From RPQJ01 sp963726665 (GTDB taxonomy: Bacteria; Pseudomonadota; Gammaproteobacteria; Steroidobacterales; Steroidobacteraceae), in NCBI GenBank assembly GCA_963726665.1, contig CAVSDW010000011.1, positions 186,001 through 250,000 of the forward strand: DNA of 64,000 bases. The letters run 5' to 3'. The translations under genes and the position numbers were made by a program. Numbering within the stretch: the first letter of the stretch is position 1; each line of letters starts with the position of its first letter. Below, piece by piece: positions 8,415 through 16,205 of the stretch. The notes under the pieces are model-generated. The model worked only from the letters and a program-made list of their open reading frames with translations, ran no database searches and was not told where the DNA came from.

Positions 8415-11311
8415 GGTTTCTTCCTGGCGGCAGCCGTGCGCAGGCTGCGCGGCGGCGGCGCTGCTTCGTCGATGGAATGGGCGGTGAGAGCCGCGCGCAC
8501 GAGGCCGTGCTGCTGCTCGGAATGGAGTTGCGGGATTCCCGTCGCGGGTGCGGCCGAGGGGCCACGACCACAGTACATGAGTTCCTGCTTCGGCCCGAGC
8601 TTCTCCTGCAGGCGGTGCCGGATCTGGAACCAGGCTCCCTGGTTCTGCGGTTCCTCCTGGCACCAGACGACCTCCCGCGCGTTCGGGTATCTGTGCAGGA
8701 TCTCCGCGTACTCGTCACCCGGGAACGGGTAGAGCTGCTCGATGCGGACGATCGCCACGCCACGTGCCTCGTCGGCACGGCGGGCCTCCAGCAGGTCGAA
8801 GTACACCTTGCCCGAGCAGAACACGACGCGGCTCACCTTCTCGGCCTGCAGGTCGTCGATCTCGTCGATCACGTTGCGGAAGAAGCCCTTCGTCAGGTCC
8901 TCCAGCGGCGAGACCGAGAGCTTGTGGCGCAACAGGCTCTTCGGCGTCATGACGATGAGCGGCTTGCGGAAATCGCGCAGCATCTGCCGCCTGAGCATGT
9001 GGAACATCTGGGCCGGGGTCGAGGGCACGCACACGATCATGTTGTTCTCGGCGCAGAGCTGCAGGAAGCGCTCGAGGCGCGCCGAGGAGTGCTCCGGTCC
9101 CTGGCCTTCGAAGCCGTGCGGCAGGAACAAGGTGAGTCCGCAGTAGCGACCCCACTTCGCCTCTCCCGAGGCGATGAACTGGTCGATGATGACCTGCGCG
9201 CCGTTCACGAAGTCGCCGAACTGCCCCTCCCAGATGACCAGGCAGTTCGGGTCCGTGGTCGCGTACCCGTACTCGAAGCCAAGCACGGCCTCTTCCGACA
9301 GCAGCGAGTCCGTGACGCGGAAGCGCGGCTGTCCCGGCTTCAGGTGCTTGAGCGGGATGTAGGCCGCGCCCGTGGCCTGGTCGTGGCCCACCGCGTGGCG
9401 GTGGAAGAACGTCCCGCGCCCGCTGTCCTGGCCGGTGAGGCGGATCTCGTAGCCCTCGTCGAGCAGCGTCGCGTAGGCGAGCGTCTCGGCAAAGCCCCAG
9501 TCGAGCATCAGCTGCCCCGCGGCCATTTTCCGGCGGTCATCCACGATCTTCTGCACCTGGCGGTGCAACGTGAATCCTTCCGGGTAGGCCGAGGCGCGGA
9601 CCGCGAGTTCCTGCAGCGTCTTGAGCTTGACGCCCGTGCGGACCTGCTCGGTCCAGTCCACGTCGTGGTACTTCACCCAGTCCACGGTGTGGACGTTGCC
9701 GATCATGCCGAGCACGTTCCGTGCCTGCGGCTTGCCGTCGCCGTCATCGAGACCGTTGCGGTACTCCTCGACCATCTTGTCCGCGTCGCCCGCAGCGAGC
9801 ACACCCTCACGCTCGAGCCTGCCGGCGTAGAGCTGCCGCGTCGTCGGCTTGCCGCGGATCGTGGCGTACATCACCGGCTGCGTGGCGGCCGGCTCGTCCG
9901 CTTCGTTGTGACCGAGGCGGCGATAGCACACGAGGTCGATGACCACGTCCTTGTGGAACTTCATCCGGTACTCGACCGCGAGCCGCGTCGCGAACACGAC
10001 CGCCTCCGGGTCGTCGCCGTTCACGTGCAGGATCGGCGCCTCGACCATCTTGGCGACGTCGCTGCAGTAGAGCGTCGAGCGCGTGTCGCGCGGATCGTGG
10101 GTCGTGAAGCCGACCTGGTTGTTGATGATCAGGTGCACAGTGCCGCCGGTGTAGAAGGCGCGCGCCTGCGACATCTGCAGCGTCTCCTGGATGACGCCCT
10201 GGCCGGCGAACGCAGAATCGCCGTGGATCAGCACCGGCATCACCTTGTCGCCGGCGGCGTCGCCGCGGCGCTCCTGTCGGGCGCGCACGGATCCCTCCAC
10301 CACCGGGTTCACCACCTCGAGGTGCGACGGATTGAAGGCGAGCGCGAGGTGCACGTTGCCGCCCGGCGTGCGCACGTCGCTGGAGAAGCCCTTGTGGTAC
10401 TTGACGTCGCCGGAGCCCTTGAGCTTCTTGAGGTCGTAGTTGCCCTCGAACTCGGAGAAGAGCGCCTCGGGCACCTTGCCGAGTACGTTCACGAGCACGT
10501 TCAGCCGGCCGCGGTGCGCCATGCCGATCACGATGTCCTCGACACCGTGTGCTCCGCTCGTCTGGATCAGGTCCTCGAGCAGCGGAATGAGGCTGTCGCC
10601 GCCTTCGAGCGAGAAACGCTTCTGCGCCGGGTACTTCGTCGCGAGGTAGCGCTCGAGTCCCTCTGCGGCCGTCAGGCCCCACAGTATGTGTTTCTTCGCC
10701 TCGGGCGAGAAATGCTGCTGCGCGCGCCCGACCTGGAAGTGGTCCTGCAGCCACAGGCGCTCCGCCTCGTTCGAGACGTGGGCGAATTCCGCGCCGACGC
10801 TTCCGCAGTAGATCTGCCGCAGCTGCGCGATGATGTCGCGCAGCCGGAGGCGCGGCTTGATTGCCTCGTTGCGGCTGCCGGTGTGGAACTCGGTGTCGAG
10901 ATCGGCCTCGCTGAGACCCAGGTAGTCGAGCCCGAGCACCTTCGGCACCGGCCGCACCATGAGCCCGAGCGGATCGATGTCGGCGACCAGGTGCCCGCGG
11001 TTCGCGTAAATCTGGATCAGGCGCGAGACCGCGCCCTGCTTCTCTGCACCTTCGCCGGCACCGGCTGGGCTCGGCCGAAGCCCGCCCGCGGCAACGGTGG
11101 CGCGCGGACCCTTTGCCCGTCGAGCCAGCTCCACGACCAGCGGCCCGTGGGCCACGTCGGAATCGAGCCCTCCCATCTGGCCGAAGTAGTCACGCCAGCG
11201 GCCATCCACCGACTCGGGATCGGCGAGATAACGCTCGTACATCTCCTCGACGTACGGGGCGTTTCCGGCCGCGAGCGGTGTCGTGAGCAGCTTGGCGTGC
11301 AGGTCGGTCAT
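8411..11311 (-). CDS. sucA: 2-oxoglutarate dehydrogenase E1
   Basis: Thiamine-diphosphate enzyme of 966 residues, slightly above the usual 930-950. The N-terminus has the E2-binding segment VEEMYERYLADPESVDGRW. The thiamine-binding region includes IGMAHRGRLNVLVNV and GDSAFAGQGVIQETLQM, and the transketolase-like C-terminal half has LPHGFEGQGPEHSSARLERF. It decarboxylates 2-oxoglutarate in the TCA cycle and passes the succinyl group to SucB. It is first of the sucA-sucB-lpdA operon. The 229-bp gap to the divergent gene at 11541 should hold the promoter, but I see no clear consensus on this strand. Confidence 0.97.
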   Translation of the reverse strand: MTDLHAKLLTTPLAAGNAPYVEEMYERYLADPESVDGRWRDYFGQMGGLDSDVAHGPLVVELARRAKGPRATVAAGGLRPSPAGAGEGAEKQGAVSRLIQIYANRGHLVADIDPLGLMVRPVPKVLGLDYLGLSEADLDTEFHTGSRNEAIKPRLRLRDIIAQLRQIYCGSVGAEFAHVSNEAERLWLQDHFQVGRAQQHFSPEAKKHILWGLTAAEGLERYLATKYPAQKRFSLEGGDSLIPLLEDLIQTSGAHGVEDIVIGMAHRGRLNVLVNVLGKVPEALFSEFEGNYDLKKLKGSGDVKYHKGFSSDVRTPGGNVHLALAFNPSHLEVVNPVVEGSVRARQERRGDAAGDKVMPVLIHGDSAFAGQGVIQETLQMSQARAFYTGGTVHLIINNQVGFTTHDPRDTRSTLYCSDVAKMVEAPILHVNGDDPEAVVFATRLAVEYRMKFHKDVVIDLVCYRRLGHNEADEPAATQPVMYATIRGKPTTRQLYAGRLEREGVLAAGDADKMVEEYRNGLDDGDGKPQARNVLGMIGNVHTVDWVKYHDVDWTEQVRTGVKLKTLQELAVRASAYPEGFTLHRQVQKIVDDRRKMAAGQLMLDWGFAETLAYATLLDEGYEIRLTGQDSGRGTFFHRHAVGHDQATGAAYIPLKHLKPGQPRFRVTDSLLSEEAVLGFEYGYATTDPNCLVIWEGQFGDFVNGAQVIIDQFIASGEAKWGRYCGLTLFLPHGFEGQGPEHSSARLERFLQLCAENNMIVCVPSTPAQMFHMLRRQMLRDFRKPLIVMTPKSLLRHKLSVSPLEDLTKGFFRNVIDEIDDLQAEKVSRVVFCSGKVYFDLLEARRADEARGVAIVRIEQLYPFPGDEYAEILHRYPNAREVVWCQEEPQNQGAWFQIRHRLQEKLGPKQELMYCGRGPSAAPATGIPQLHSEQQHGLVRAALTAHSIDEAAPPPRSLRTAAARKKP

Positions 11312-11540
11312 TGCTCGCTGGTATCCGAGTTTCGAGGCCCAGTTTCAACCGCCCGGAACACGGCGGAAAGGCCGCGTAGTGTAACCAAAAGCACATTGGC
11401 GCTGGGAATGCCGCCGGATCCTCGGCGACATGCAATCACGCGCGATCGGGACCGTGAAGGGTTCGAAAGGAAGGATGTGGTAAATTGGCGCGTCCCCCTC
11501 CCTATTCCCATCCTCAAGACAAGATCTGGAGATCGAATTT

Positions 11541-11993
11541 ATGCAGACTATTCGAAAAGCCTTCGGCGTGCTTGCAGTGGCCGCCACCTTGCTCGCATTT
11601 GGAACGGCGTCCGCAGCCGACGAGAAGAAGACGCCGGACGGCACCGTCGCGATCGATTCGACGCAGTTCGCACTGGTTCTCGGCGGCAGCACCGGCGGCG
11701 GCACACTGACCTACAAGGGCAAGACCCACGAATTCAAGCTGAGCGGCCTCACCGTCGGCGCCAACGTCGGCGTGACGAAGATCGACGCCGCTGGCGACGT
11801 CTACGATCTCAAGGACCTGGCGAAGTTCCCGGGCACCTACACGCAGTGGGACGCGAGCGCGACGTTCGGTGGCGGCGCCGGCGCGCTGTACCTCAAGAAC
11901 GAGAACGGCGTGGTGATGAAGCTCATCTCCCGCAACAAGGGACTGCAGCTCAACGTCGGTTCGGCCAACGGCGTCAAGGTGACGATGAAGTAA
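11541..11993 (+). CDS. Small secreted protein, DUF1134-like
   Basis: 150 residues with a clear Sec signal peptide (about 1-26, cleavage near ASAADEK). The mature part is glycine-rich: LVLGGSTGGGTLTYKGKTHE, then FKLSGLTVGANVGVTKIDAAGDVYDL and a C-terminus ending in a short strand. This pattern of a GGGTLTY-type opening and repeated small strands resembles DUF1134/EipA-like periplasmic proteins that adopt a small beta-barrel; I offer this as resemblance only. It is a single gene with GGAG 9 nt before the ATG and a strong hairpin after the stop. No enzymatic motif is visible. Confidence 0.8.
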   Translation: MQTIRKAFGVLAVAATLLAFGTASAADEKKTPDGTVAIDSTQFALVLGGSTGGGTLTYKGKTHEFKLSGLTVGANVGVTKIDAAGDVYDLKDLAKFPGTYTQWDASATFGGGAGALYLKNENGVVMKLISRNKGLQLNVGSANGVKVTMK

Positions 11994-12020
11994 GGGCCCT
12001 GGACCTTACCTTTGGCTATG

Positions 12021-12052
12021 CGGCGCCGCCCAATGGGCGGCGCCGTCGTTTC
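12021..12052 (+). terminator. Hairpin terminator after the 11.5-kb secreted protein gene
   Basis: Perfect 11-bp arms CGGCGCCGCCC (12021-12031) and GGGCGGCGCCG (12035-12045) around the loop AAT, followed by TCGTTTC. It lies 27 bp after the stop of the secreted protein gene and before the convergent frmA stop, so it may act on both strands. The T-run is weak. Confidence 0.75.
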
Positions 12053-12096
12053 GGGGGTCGCTTTGCGACGAGCAGCCGAGCCCCGGACAGGCCGCG

Positions 12097-13206
12097 TCAG
12101 AACGTCACGACGCTGCGGATCGATTCTCCCGAGTGCATCAGGTCGAACGCCCGGTTCACGTCCTCGATCGGCAGCACGTGCGTGATCAGGTCGTCGATGT
12201 TGATCCGGCCGTCCATGTACCAGTCCACGATCTTCGGCACGTCGGTGCGGCCGCGCGCGCCACCGAAGGCCGTGCCCTTCCAGGTGCGACCGGTGACCAG
12301 CTGGAACGGCCGGGTGCGAATCTCCTGCCCCGCGCCCGCAACGCCGATGATCACGGAGACGCCCCAGCCGCGGTGACAGCACTCGAGCGCCTGCCGCATC
12401 AGGTCCACGTTGCCGACGCACTCGAAACTGTAGTCCGCGCCGCCGCCGGTGAGCGCGACGAGGTGCGCCACGAGATCGCCCTCGACCTCCTTCGGGTTCA
12501 CGAAATGCGTCATGCCGAATTTCTCGGCGAGCGCCCGGCGCGCCGGGTTCACGTCCACGCCGATGATCATGTTCGCCCCGACCAGCCGCGCGCCCTGCAC
12601 GACGTTGAGTCCAATGCCGCCGAGGCCGAACACGACGACGTTCGCACCGGCCTCCACCCTGGCCGTGTTGATCACCGCGCCGATCCCGGTCGTGACCCCG
12701 CAGCCGATGTAGCAGACCTTCTCGAACGGCGCGTCGTCGCGGATCTTCGCCACGGCGATTTCGGGCAGGACCGTGTGGTGCGCGAACGTCGAGCACCCCA
12801 TGTAATGGTGGATCTTCTCGCCGCCGATCGAAAAGCGACTGGTGCCGTCCGGCATCACACCCTGCCCCTGCGTCGTCCGGATCGCGGTGCAGAGGTTGGT
12901 CTTCCGCGACAGGCATGACTTGCACTGCCGGCACTCGGGCGTATACAGCGGAATCACGTGGTCGCCCTTGCGAACCGAGGTGACGCCTGCCCCAACCTCC
13001 ACGACCACGCCGGCCCCCTCGTGCCCGAAGATGACCGGGAAAAGCCCCTCGGGGTCCGCCCCAGAGCGCGTGAACTCGTCCGTGTGGCAGACGCCGCTGG
13101 CCCGGATCTCGACCAGCACTTCGCCGGCCCTGGGGCCGTCGAGATCCACGGTCTCGATCACGAGCGGCTGGCCGGCACGGTAGGCCACGGCGGCACGGGT
13201 CTTCAT
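12097..13206 (-). CDS. frmA: S-(hydroxymethyl)glutathione dehydrogenase (class III alcohol dehydrogenase)
   Basis: Zinc-dependent medium-chain dehydrogenase of 369 residues. The catalytic zinc ligands are in GVCHTDEFT and GHEGAGVVVEVG. The structural zinc site is PECRQCKSCLSRKTNLC. The NAD fold is VFGLGGIGLNVVQGA. CGVTTGIGAVINTA and the conserved THVLPIEDVNRAFDLMHSGE segment place it in class III, which oxidises the formaldehyde-glutathione adduct to S-formylglutathione. No frmB esterase or frmR regulator is adjacent. The ATG is preceded by CCAGGAG. The gene starts only 33 bp after the 3' end of tRNA-Arg on the same strand, so read-through from the tRNA is possible. Confidence 0.95.
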   Translation of the reverse strand: MKTRAAVAYRAGQPLVIETVDLDGPRAGEVLVEIRASGVCHTDEFTRSGADPEGLFPVIFGHEGAGVVVEVGAGVTSVRKGDHVIPLYTPECRQCKSCLSRKTNLCTAIRTTQGQGVMPDGTSRFSIGGEKIHHYMGCSTFAHHTVLPEIAVAKIRDDAPFEKVCYIGCGVTTGIGAVINTARVEAGANVVVFGLGGIGLNVVQGARLVGANMIIGVDVNPARRALAEKFGMTHFVNPKEVEGDLVAHLVALTGGGADYSFECVGNVDLMRQALECCHRGWGVSVIIGVAGAGQEIRTRPFQLVTGRTWKGTAFGGARGRTDVPKIVDWYMDGRINIDDLITHVLPIEDVNRAFDLMHSGESIRSVVTF

Positions 13207-13239
13207 GGCGACTCCTGGCTGGCAGGTCGGTTCGACAAG

Positions 13240-13315
13240 TGGCGCCCCGGGCCGGAGTTGAACCGACGACCTACCGCTTAGGAGGCGGTCGCTCTATCCA
13301 CTGAGCTACCGGGGC
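13240..13315 (-). tRNA. tRNA-Arg (anticodon CCT)
   Basis: 76-nt cloverleaf with CCA encoded. The 7-bp acceptor stem is GCCCCGG/CCGGGGC. The D-arm is GCTCAGTGGATAGAGC. The anticodon stem-loop is ACCGC-CTCCTAA-GCGGT, giving anticodon CCT (reads AGG). The T-arm is GTCGG-TTCAACT-CCGGC. Discriminator G. Confidence 0.97.
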
Positions 13316-13379
13316 GTGCGAGGATGAGTTTACCGGCGCAGCCGCCGCACGGGCCAGCGGTGACAGCGCTGCAAGCAAA

Positions 13380-13406
13380 ACGGCCGGGTCACAGGGACCC
13401 GGCCGT
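13380..13406 (-). terminator. Terminator after tRNA-Ala
   Basis: Perfect 11-bp arms (ACGGCCGGGTC at 13380-13390, and its complement at 13396-13406) around a 5-nt loop. On the minus strand the hairpin ends in CCGTTTTGC, 7 bp beyond the tRNA-Ala CCA, so it is an intrinsic terminator separating tRNA-Ala from tRNA-Arg. Confidence 0.85.
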
Positions 13407-13413
13407 CGTTTCG

Positions 13414-13489
<76 letters not shown>

Positions 13490-13561
13490 ACGAAAGGGCG
13501 CGCATTGTAGCACCGGGCCGCCGCCCCGCAACCGGAACTGCTGCGCCTGTATGATTGCGCC

Positions 13562-14044
13562 ATGGAAATCACAGTCCGCCCGGCCGAGGCCCGCGATATC
13601 TCGTCCCTCGTGAACGGCAATGTCGCGATGGCGCTGGAGGCGGAGCACAAGCACCTCGATCGACCCACGGTCGAGCGCGGCGTTCGCGCGGTGTTCGATT
13701 CGCCCGGACACGGCCGCTATTTCGTGGCCGAGGTCGAGGGCAAGGTCGTCGGCCAGGCCATGTACACCTGCGAGTGGAGCGACTGGCGGAGCGGAGACTT
13801 CTGGTGGTTCCAGAGCGTGTACGTTGCTCCCGAGGCGCGGCGCATGGGCGTGTTTCGTGCCCTGTACCAGCACATCGAAGGGCTGGCGAAATCCGACCCC
13901 GCCGTCTGCGGCCTCCGGCTCTACGTCGAGCGCGACAATGAGCGCGCTCAGGAGACGTATCGCCGCTGCGGGATGCAGGATGCGGGATACGTGGTGATGG
14001 AAGTGGACATGTCAGGCGCCGTACGCAGCGCCAGGGGGGAATGA
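13562..14044 (+). CDS. GNAT-family N-acetyltransferase
   Basis: 160 residues covering one GNAT domain. Landmarks are the N-terminal ITVRPAEARDISSLV, the central strand FWWFQSVYVAPEARRMGVFRA, a variant of the acetyl-CoA pyrophosphate-binding motif with RMGV where RxGxG/A is usual, and the C-terminal LRLYVERDNERAQETYRRCG, the usual motif B helix. It should transfer an acetyl group from acetyl-CoA to an amine; the substrate cannot be read. A TATGAT hexamer 7-12 nt before the ATG suggests a very short leader, though the -35 is poor. The stop lies 2 bp before the bcp start at 14047, so the two genes are coupled. Confidence 0.9.
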   Translation: MEITVRPAEARDISSLVNGNVAMALEAEHKHLDRPTVERGVRAVFDSPGHGRYFVAEVEGKVVGQAMYTCEWSDWRSGDFWWFQSVYVAPEARRMGVFRALYQHIEGLAKSDPAVCGLRLYVERDNERAQETYRRCGMQDAGYVVMEVDMSGAVRSARGE

Positions 14045-14046
14045 CC

Positions 14047-14505
14047 ATGCTCGAGAACGGCCGCAAGGCTCCGGAATTCGAACTCGCCGACCAGGACGGT
14101 CGCACGCACACCTTGAAGTCGCTGCTCGCGGACGGTCCGCTGATCCTCTATTTCTACCCGGCCGACTTCACGCCGGGCTGCACCAAGGAAGCGTGCAGCT
14201 TCCGCGACCTGCAAACGGACTTGCTCAAGGCGAAGCTTCGCGTCGTGGGCGTGAGCCCGCAGGACGTCGCGTCGCACCAGCGCTTCGCGGCGAAGCACGA
14301 CCTCAACTTCCCGCTGCTTGCGGACCCCGACAAGAAGGTGGTGAAGGCCTACGACCTCGACGGTCCGCTGGGATTCGGGGTCCGACGGGGTACGTACCTG
14401 ATCGGCGCCGACGGCAAGATCAAGGACTCGGTCCTCGCCGACCTGCGTATCGGCGCCCACGAGGCGTTCGTGAAGAAGGCCATCGAGGTCGGCGCGAAGA
14501 AGTAG
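14047..14505 (+). CDS. bcp: Peroxiredoxin, Bcp/PrxQ type, with both cysteines
   Basis: 152-residue thioredoxin-fold peroxidase. The peroxidatic Cys is in FTPGCTKEAC and the resolving Cys lies five residues later, the arrangement of two-cysteine atypical PrxQ enzymes that are recycled by thioredoxin. PADFTPGCT is the conserved active-site context. I chose ATG 14047 over the in-frame ATG 14041 because the GGGGGGA purine run is properly spaced from it and the product then starts MLENGRKAPEF like other Bcp proteins. It reduces H2O2 and organic peroxides in the cytoplasm. A second copy with different cysteines is at 19077. Confidence 0.94.
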   Translation: MLENGRKAPEFELADQDGRTHTLKSLLADGPLILYFYPADFTPGCTKEACSFRDLQTDLLKAKLRVVGVSPQDVASHQRFAAKHDLNFPLLADPDKKVVKAYDLDGPLGFGVRRGTYLIGADGKIKDSVLADLRIGAHEAFVKKAIEVGAKK

Positions 14506-14526
14506 ATTATTTTAGTATTTCATGTA

Positions 14527-14555
14527 GTTAGGCGACATTCTTGATGTCGTCTAAC
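14527..14555. terminator. Hairpin between converging genes
   Basis: GTTAGGCGACAT pairs with ATGTCGTCTAAC across a short loop, with one mismatch. It is preceded by an AT-rich stretch rare in this window (ATTATTTTAGTATTT, 14507-14521). It lies in the 52-bp gap between bcp (plus) and the phosphatase-like gene (minus), as a bidirectional terminator would. Confidence 0.7.
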
Positions 14556-14557
14556 CA

Positions 14558-15157
14558 CTACTCGGGCCCGACCCGGGGTTTCTTCACGGGGGCATTGCCG
14601 GGACCGTAGTGCAGCTTGAAGAGCCGCGCCGAGCCCGGACTCGGCATGACGATCACGTAGATCGAGTCGTACTCGTCGCCGCTCATCGCGATGTTGGTGG
14701 CGCTCAAGCGGCTCACGACACCAGGGATGGTGTTCGCATACCCGACGACCACGACGGTCTTCCCGCGATGTTCCCGCTTGATGCGGCTCGCGAGTCCGTC
14801 CCAGTCGCTCGGCGCCAGCAGGTTGATCGGCAGCTGGAACTGGTTCGCGATCGGGGCCGCGGTCTGCTCGGCACGCCGCGTATCGCCCGCGAACAGGTAG
14901 TCCACTTTTCCACCGGCCAGGACGCTCGCGATGTACTCGCCAAGCCCACGGACGCGTGCCTCCCCCGCAGGGCTCAGGTCGCTGTCGCCGGACGGATCCG
15001 TCGCCGCCTCGGCGTGCCTCACCAGGACCACGACCGTCGTGCGAGCCCAGGTGCCGATCCAGAATACGCCCGCCCCGGCGGCCAGCACGAAGAGCAGTGG
15101 AACCAGCAGGGGCGCGGCGTGTGGGCGTCGGCGAGGCCGGCTGAGGGTTTCCGCCAT
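14558..15157 (-). CDS. Membrane-anchored histidine-phosphatase-fold protein lacking the second catalytic His
   Basis: 199 residues. An Arg-rich start is followed by one transmembrane helix (about 15-35) and a histidine-phosphatase domain. The phosphohistidine motif LVRHAEA is intact (RHAE at 47-50), with DTRRAEQTAAPIA as the conserved second Arg region. In active members a later motif reads VGHSNT. Here it reads VVGYANTIPG, so the second catalytic His is Tyr (codon TAT, one base from CAT). The protein may be impaired or non-catalytic. The stop is close to the bcp hairpin. Its ATG lies 16 bp after the apbE stop, so it is in the apbE transcript. The substrate is unknown. Confidence 0.88.
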   Translation of the reverse strand: MAETLSRPRRRPHAAPLLVPLLFVLAAGAGVFWIGTWARTTVVVLVRHAEAATDPSGDSDLSPAGEARVRGLGEYIASVLAGGKVDYLFAGDTRRAEQTAAPIANQFQLPINLLAPSDWDGLASRIKREHRGKTVVVVGYANTIPGVVSRLSATNIAMSGDEYDSIYVIVMPSPGSARLFKLHYGPGNAPVKKPRVGPE

Positions 15158-15173
15158 GCGCCGATGATAGCCG

Positions 15174-16202
15174 TCAGTCGAGCGGCCGGCGCAAGCGTTC
15201 GAACTCCGGCGTCGAGCGTTCCGTGAACCCGCCCCCCGCCGCGTCGCGCTCGATGAGCAGTGCGGCGACTCCCGACCTGCGCGCCAGTGCCAGCCCCTCC
15301 TCGGGACCCAGCACCATGAGCGCCGTGGCCCAGGCGTCGGCACGCGCCGCCGACGGTTGCAGCACGCAAACCGAGGCGAGCCTGTGCGTGACGGGGGCTC
15401 CGGTCCGCGGGTCGATGGTGTGCGACACGCGCTTCCCGCCCACCATCCGGAAATCGCGGTAGTCGCCCGACGTCGAGGCGCTCATGCCATCGAGTTCGAC
15501 CAGGGTGTAGGGCTTGCGCTCCCCGCGCAGCGGCACTTCGACCGCTGCGCGCCAGGGCCGACCGGCCGGGCTGCGCCCGCGCGCGCGAAGCTCGCCGCCC
15601 AGTTCCACGAGGTAGTCGCGCACGCCGAGCGCCTCGAAGCGCTCGGCGATCAGGTCCACGGCATATCCGGGGGCGATGCCGTCGACGTCGAGTTCCAGCG
15701 CAGGCGCGGCTTTTCGCAGCGTGTGCACGTCGGCCGGCAATTCGAGCTTCTGGTAACCGGTGCTTTCGCGGGCCCTGTCGAGTGCCGCGGGCGCCGTGTC
15801 GAGGGCAGACGATGCCGCGCCCTGCCCGCTCCCGAATCCCCAGGCCCGGACCAGCGGACCGACCGTGATGTCGAAGGCACCGCCGCTCGCGTCGCTCACC
15901 TCGGCCGCCATTGCGACGACGGTGCGCAGCTGCGGCGAAACAACGATAGCGTCGGTGGACCGGCTGGCGTTGAACGCCGAGATCTCGCTCGTCGGATCGT
16001 AGGTCGAGAGGTGCCGGTTGACTTCGTCGAGCACGCCGTCGATGACCGCCTGCAGCGACCCGCGGGTCACGCTCTCCGGCAGTCGCGTGACCGTGATGCT
16101 GTAGGTCGTGCCCATCGTGTGGCCATCGAACTGCTGCGGCGCCGGCGCGCAGGCGCAGGCGCACAGCAGGACCACCGGCGGGAGGGCTCGGGCGAGACCC
16201 AC
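15174..16202 (-). CDS. apbE: ApbE, FAD:protein FMN transferase (lipoprotein)
   Basis: 342 residues. A hydrophobic signal ends in LLCACACAPAP, a plausible lipobox with several Cys candidates, so it is probably a periplasm-facing lipoprotein. The ApbE domain is recognised from HTMGTTYSITV near the start, DIDGIAPGYAVDLIAERF-like sequence centrally, and the magnesium-binding SHTIDPRTGAPV. It attaches FMN covalently to threonines of membrane proteins such as NqrB, NqrC or RnfG. No Nqr or Rnf gene is in the window, so the target lies elsewhere. It begins 3 bp after fba and precedes the phosphatase-like gene. Confidence 0.95.
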   Translation of the reverse strand: MGLARALPPVVLLCACACAPAPQQFDGHTMGTTYSITVTRLPESVTRGSLQAVIDGVLDEVNRHLSTYDPTSEISAFNASRSTDAIVVSPQLRTVVAMAAEVSDASGGAFDITVGPLVRAWGFGSGQGAASSALDTAPAALDRARESTGYQKLELPADVHTLRKAAPALELDVDGIAPGYAVDLIAERFEALGVRDYLVELGGELRARGRSPAGRPWRAAVEVPLRGERKPYTLVELDGMSASTSGDYRDFRMVGGKRVSHTIDPRTGAPVTHRLASVCVLQPSAARADAWATALMVLGPEEGLALARRSGVAALLIERDAAGGGFTERSTPEFERLRRPLD

Positions 16203-16205
16203 GCC

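Noticed and set aside
8264..12376. A 1370-codon open frame antisense to sucA and running over its neighbours
   Set aside because: Same reason: opposite strand of conserved coding sequence, no start signal, no recognisable domain, and it crosses the terminator and intergenic region at 12 kb.
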